Assembly: GCF_000002995.4 (NCBI RefSeq)
Contig: NW_025062477.1
Location: forward strand, 9,892,649 to 9,956,648
DNA: 64,000 nt
Direction of reading: 5' to 3'
DNA from: Brugia malayi
Lineage: Eukaryota; Nematoda; Chromadorea; Rhabditida; Onchocercidae
Shown: piece after piece, positions 61,404 to 64,000 of the stretch
How positions within the stretch are numbered: the first letter of the stretch is position 1
Layout: each line of letters opens with the position of its first letter
Notes under the pieces: generated by a model
Seen by the model: the letters and a program-made list of their open reading frames with translations, nothing else
What the model was told of the DNA's origin: nothing
The model's database searches: none
Translations under genes and position numbers: made by a program

Positions 61404-63054
61404 CTAAAAACAATATATGAGAAATGTTTACTTTTTTTTAGCTCTCGCTTTGAAATTACATTTCGATAACGCAGATTATAACCGGTGCACTGACACTGAC
61501 TTTTTTGGTAATATGATTCACCGTGAGTGACCAATCATGCTTTGTTTTAAAATGTGCAATTATTAAAAGTGTTAAAATATTTTAAAATAATAGTCAAACG
61601 AAAAAAGCGATTGCAGTTGGGAAGTTCTCTCACAATTATCGTCAGTGATTCAGTGACCAATTTCATTAATTATGAGATTCCGAATTCACCAAAATAATCC
61701 GAATGACTAATAATTAGCACGAGGGTTAATAACTAGCATCAATCGCTCTAACACACACCAATGAGATGTGCAGAAAGAATGGTGCGTTTGTGCAGAGATG
61801 AGGAACTGGAGAACTGCATAATGCTCTGTTCATATCAAATTACAAACTCACTTCAACTGCACATTTTAAGTATAAGGTGTATAAATCTCATGCTGGCGTG
61901 AGTCATCATATACTTTATTTATAGCAAATCTAATTATAGCCTGTATAGAAAATGGTCTGGAAATGAAAGTGATAAAAAAAGGGTAAGAATAACGGTAACG
62001 AACAGTTAATCAGTAAATTAGAATTCTTCATTTCATTTAAATAAAGATGGAAATTCCTACATCGGTATTTTAAGTTTCTGCAAAACAGAAGTAGGCATGA
62101 GAGAAATAAATATCATTATTCTATGAGAAAAGCGACTGAAATTACAAAGAGTTCGAAGATTTTCATCTATCCTAACATCGTTGCTAGTATAAAAACTAGT
62201 GGTAGCTTTTGACGTGAAATAAGTCTGAAGTATGTAGTTTAATGAAGTGGGAAAGTGGAAAGGAATCACTCATCACACATTCATCCTTTCGTGACAAACG
62301 AAATTACAATAAGAAAAAGTGAAAAACAAAGCAACAACAACTTAATTTTTACAGATTTCCAACTGCATTAACAAAAAATATAAGAATCACCATGAACTTT
62401 CGCATAATATAAGAATATATATAAGAATTCACCAAAAATATAAGCATCACCATGAACTTTCGCGTCCGAACTTTTATTTTATCACTTTAATAATTAAAGA
62501 GCATGCAACAATCTGTGAACCAAAAACGTCCAACAAATTTTTTGGTCATCATTTTTTCATAAAAAGACTGAAATAGCTGAAAACAAAGAAAAGCAAGCAA
62601 TTATAATATCTCATATTATTGACACATGACACTAGACATAGATTATATTTCCTAATACGTGAAAGATCGGCATTAGCTCTAATTTCCTTCCGGAATTTGT
62701 TAATCATTAAATTATTGAAAAAATTTATACGTCCCTCCTAAATATTCCAGTGAAGAACAACACAACGACTTTTAAATAACTTCGAGAAAAAAGCTCGGGG
62801 ATGATTTCGACCGTAGTAATAAAAGGTAGACATAAATAGAGCGGATACACTGGATTTACCTTGAATTCAAATTGTTGCGAAATAAAAAATTTCTAACATA
62901 TAAAAATTACTCTGAACAAAGGATGATGTAATTTTCTTCTATTAATCTAGGGTATCTTCTTCGACGTCAGGCTTAAAAAAATCCTACAAGTGTGCGGATA
63001 GGACAATAACAAAAACAGGCATTCGAAATAGCAACAAAAAACGGAACTACTTAC
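61404..63054. other. Region upstream of nucleoside diphosphate kinase
   Basis: About 1.65 kb of AT-rich sequence with no supportable gene. It is either promoter and 5' flank of the kinase gene or, if the 63055-63094 exon is real, its first intron. It contains a 32-bp direct repeat at 62372-62403 and 62432-62463. Confidence 0.5.
62372..62463. repeat. 32-bp direct repeat, two copies
   Basis: Copies at 62372-62403 and 62432-62463 share AATCACCATGAACTTTCGC-type sequence and differ at one position (AAGAATC versus AAGCATC). The 28-bp spacer is itself rich in ATATAAGAAT. Confidence 0.9.
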
Positions 63055-63094
63055 CTAAGGCAGAAGGATTTTGAGTGCAATAAGTGGCGAACAT
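63055..63094 (-). CDS. Candidate upstream coding exon of nucleoside diphosphate kinase
   Basis: A short minus-strand frame begins ATG at 63094 and reads MFATYCTQNPSAL plus one base. It ends at a strong donor (CCTTAG then GTAAGTAG). Joined to the acceptor at 61405-61404 the phase is correct and gives a 22-residue extension ahead of the conventional Met. The extension is not clearly a mitochondrial presequence. The match of phase could be chance (one in three), so this is tentative. Confidence 0.35.
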
Positions 63095-64000
63095 TGCATG
63101 ATTGAAATGATGACAAGAGAACGAGCTTGAAGTCACTAGGCAACTAGAATAAGTCACCGCAATGTTTTCTCGACACTATAATTCATTCTGAAAGGTCTGC
63201 GCTCACTAACAGATACAATCCCACTGAACTGAAATTCTAAGAATATAAATTATTTCCTTAATGATTTTCTATTGTTTCTTTAATGCGAAGAATTGATTTT
63301 TTGAATAAAATTACATGACTTTGTCCTCAGAAATAGGAAAACCGTATCTTTATTGCATGTTCTGTGTCCATAATTATTAAATTGCAACATTTATATATTC
63401 CTAAATATTATCCATAAATTTCCCATTCGTCTAGCACTTAATATCTTACAGCACGTGCATTTTATTGATGACATATGAGCGTCACACAAGTTGGACACTA
63501 CAAAGTTTCAAGAAATGAGCTCGTCAATTAAGTATGCCTAAAATCTATGTAGCTCGTGTTTCATAGTATATCTGGATCCGATCTTGTGAAAGAATTTATT
63601 AAAAAGGTTAGAAGTGAGTAATATTATGCAACATTACTTATTATAACAGATAGCTTACTGGCAAATCAGAGTTAAAGGAGAGGAAGGAACTTCCACACAA
63701 GCTCCTATAAACAAGTTTGCAAAATTGTTATATAGCCTAGATTAGCATCTAATAATAATAATACAAAAACACCGCAGCCTTGAGAATTTCTCATCACTTT
63801 GCGGCAGAAAGGTCAGAAGACTCGGAATTGAACAACCTGTCAGACCTCGTCACTCAGTATGACTTAAAATTAAAAAATAATATACATAACTGTGCTGCCA
63901 AATGTTGCAACTCTAAGTTTTCCTAAATCACCAAACAGTTTTTTTTTTTTCTCGTCAGTTCTTTCCTAGATCTGAATCAATGCAACAACACTCATGAGCT
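63095..64000. other. Non-coding right edge
   Basis: No gene, RNA or mobile element could be supported. The sequence is AT-rich with short poly-T and poly-A runs. Confidence 0.5.

Overview
The window looks like nuclear DNA of a parasitic nematode, probably a spirurid/filarial worm. It is AT-rich, with animal-type genes split into 70-520 bp exons by GT...AG introns of about 50 bp to a few kb. Several start codons sit just downstream of a pyrimidine-rich AG, as expected for spliced-leader trans-splicing. No bacterial, plasmid, phage or CRISPR features were seen. All gene models below were built by hand from reading-frame phase, splice signals and remembered protein families; no alignment was run.

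Layout: 1-5233 is non-coding apart from a decayed 61-bp homeobox exon copy. 5270-12241 (minus) is an HMBOX1-type homeobox gene of 7 exons and 540 aa. 12.3-35.2 kb is a gene desert holding a roughly 275-bp TG microsatellite, a G-rich tract, small repeats and a few GC-richer islands. 35196-40014 (minus) is a DC-STAMP-family membrane protein (DCST1/SPE-42 type) whose RING-encoding 3' end is broken in an odd way. 40761-42262 (minus) is EMC8/9, a subunit of the ER membrane protein complex. 42.4-44.1 kb is a segmental duplication overlapping the 3' end of the next gene. 44003-54176 (minus) is an ANKRD11/12-type ankyrin-repeat regulator of 19 exons and 889 aa. 55794-59234 (minus) is sorting nexin 27 (PDZ-PX-FERM, 520 aa). 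59580-60278 (plus) is a small two-LIM-domain protein divergent from snx-27. 60561-61377 (minus) is nucleoside diphosphate kinase, perhaps with an extra upstream exon at 63055-63094. The rest, to 64000, is non-coding.

The genes do not form a pathway. They include two nuclear regulators (HMBOX1, ANKRD11/12), two membrane-trafficking or biogenesis factors (SNX27, EMC8/9), a gamete-fusion-type membrane protein, a LIM adaptor and a housekeeping kinase. No clearly new biological system was found. The most unusual signals are the 330-bp segment flanked by 7-bp direct repeats inside the DC-STAMP gene, the duplicated terminal exon of the ANKRD gene, and the stray homeobox exon fragment.
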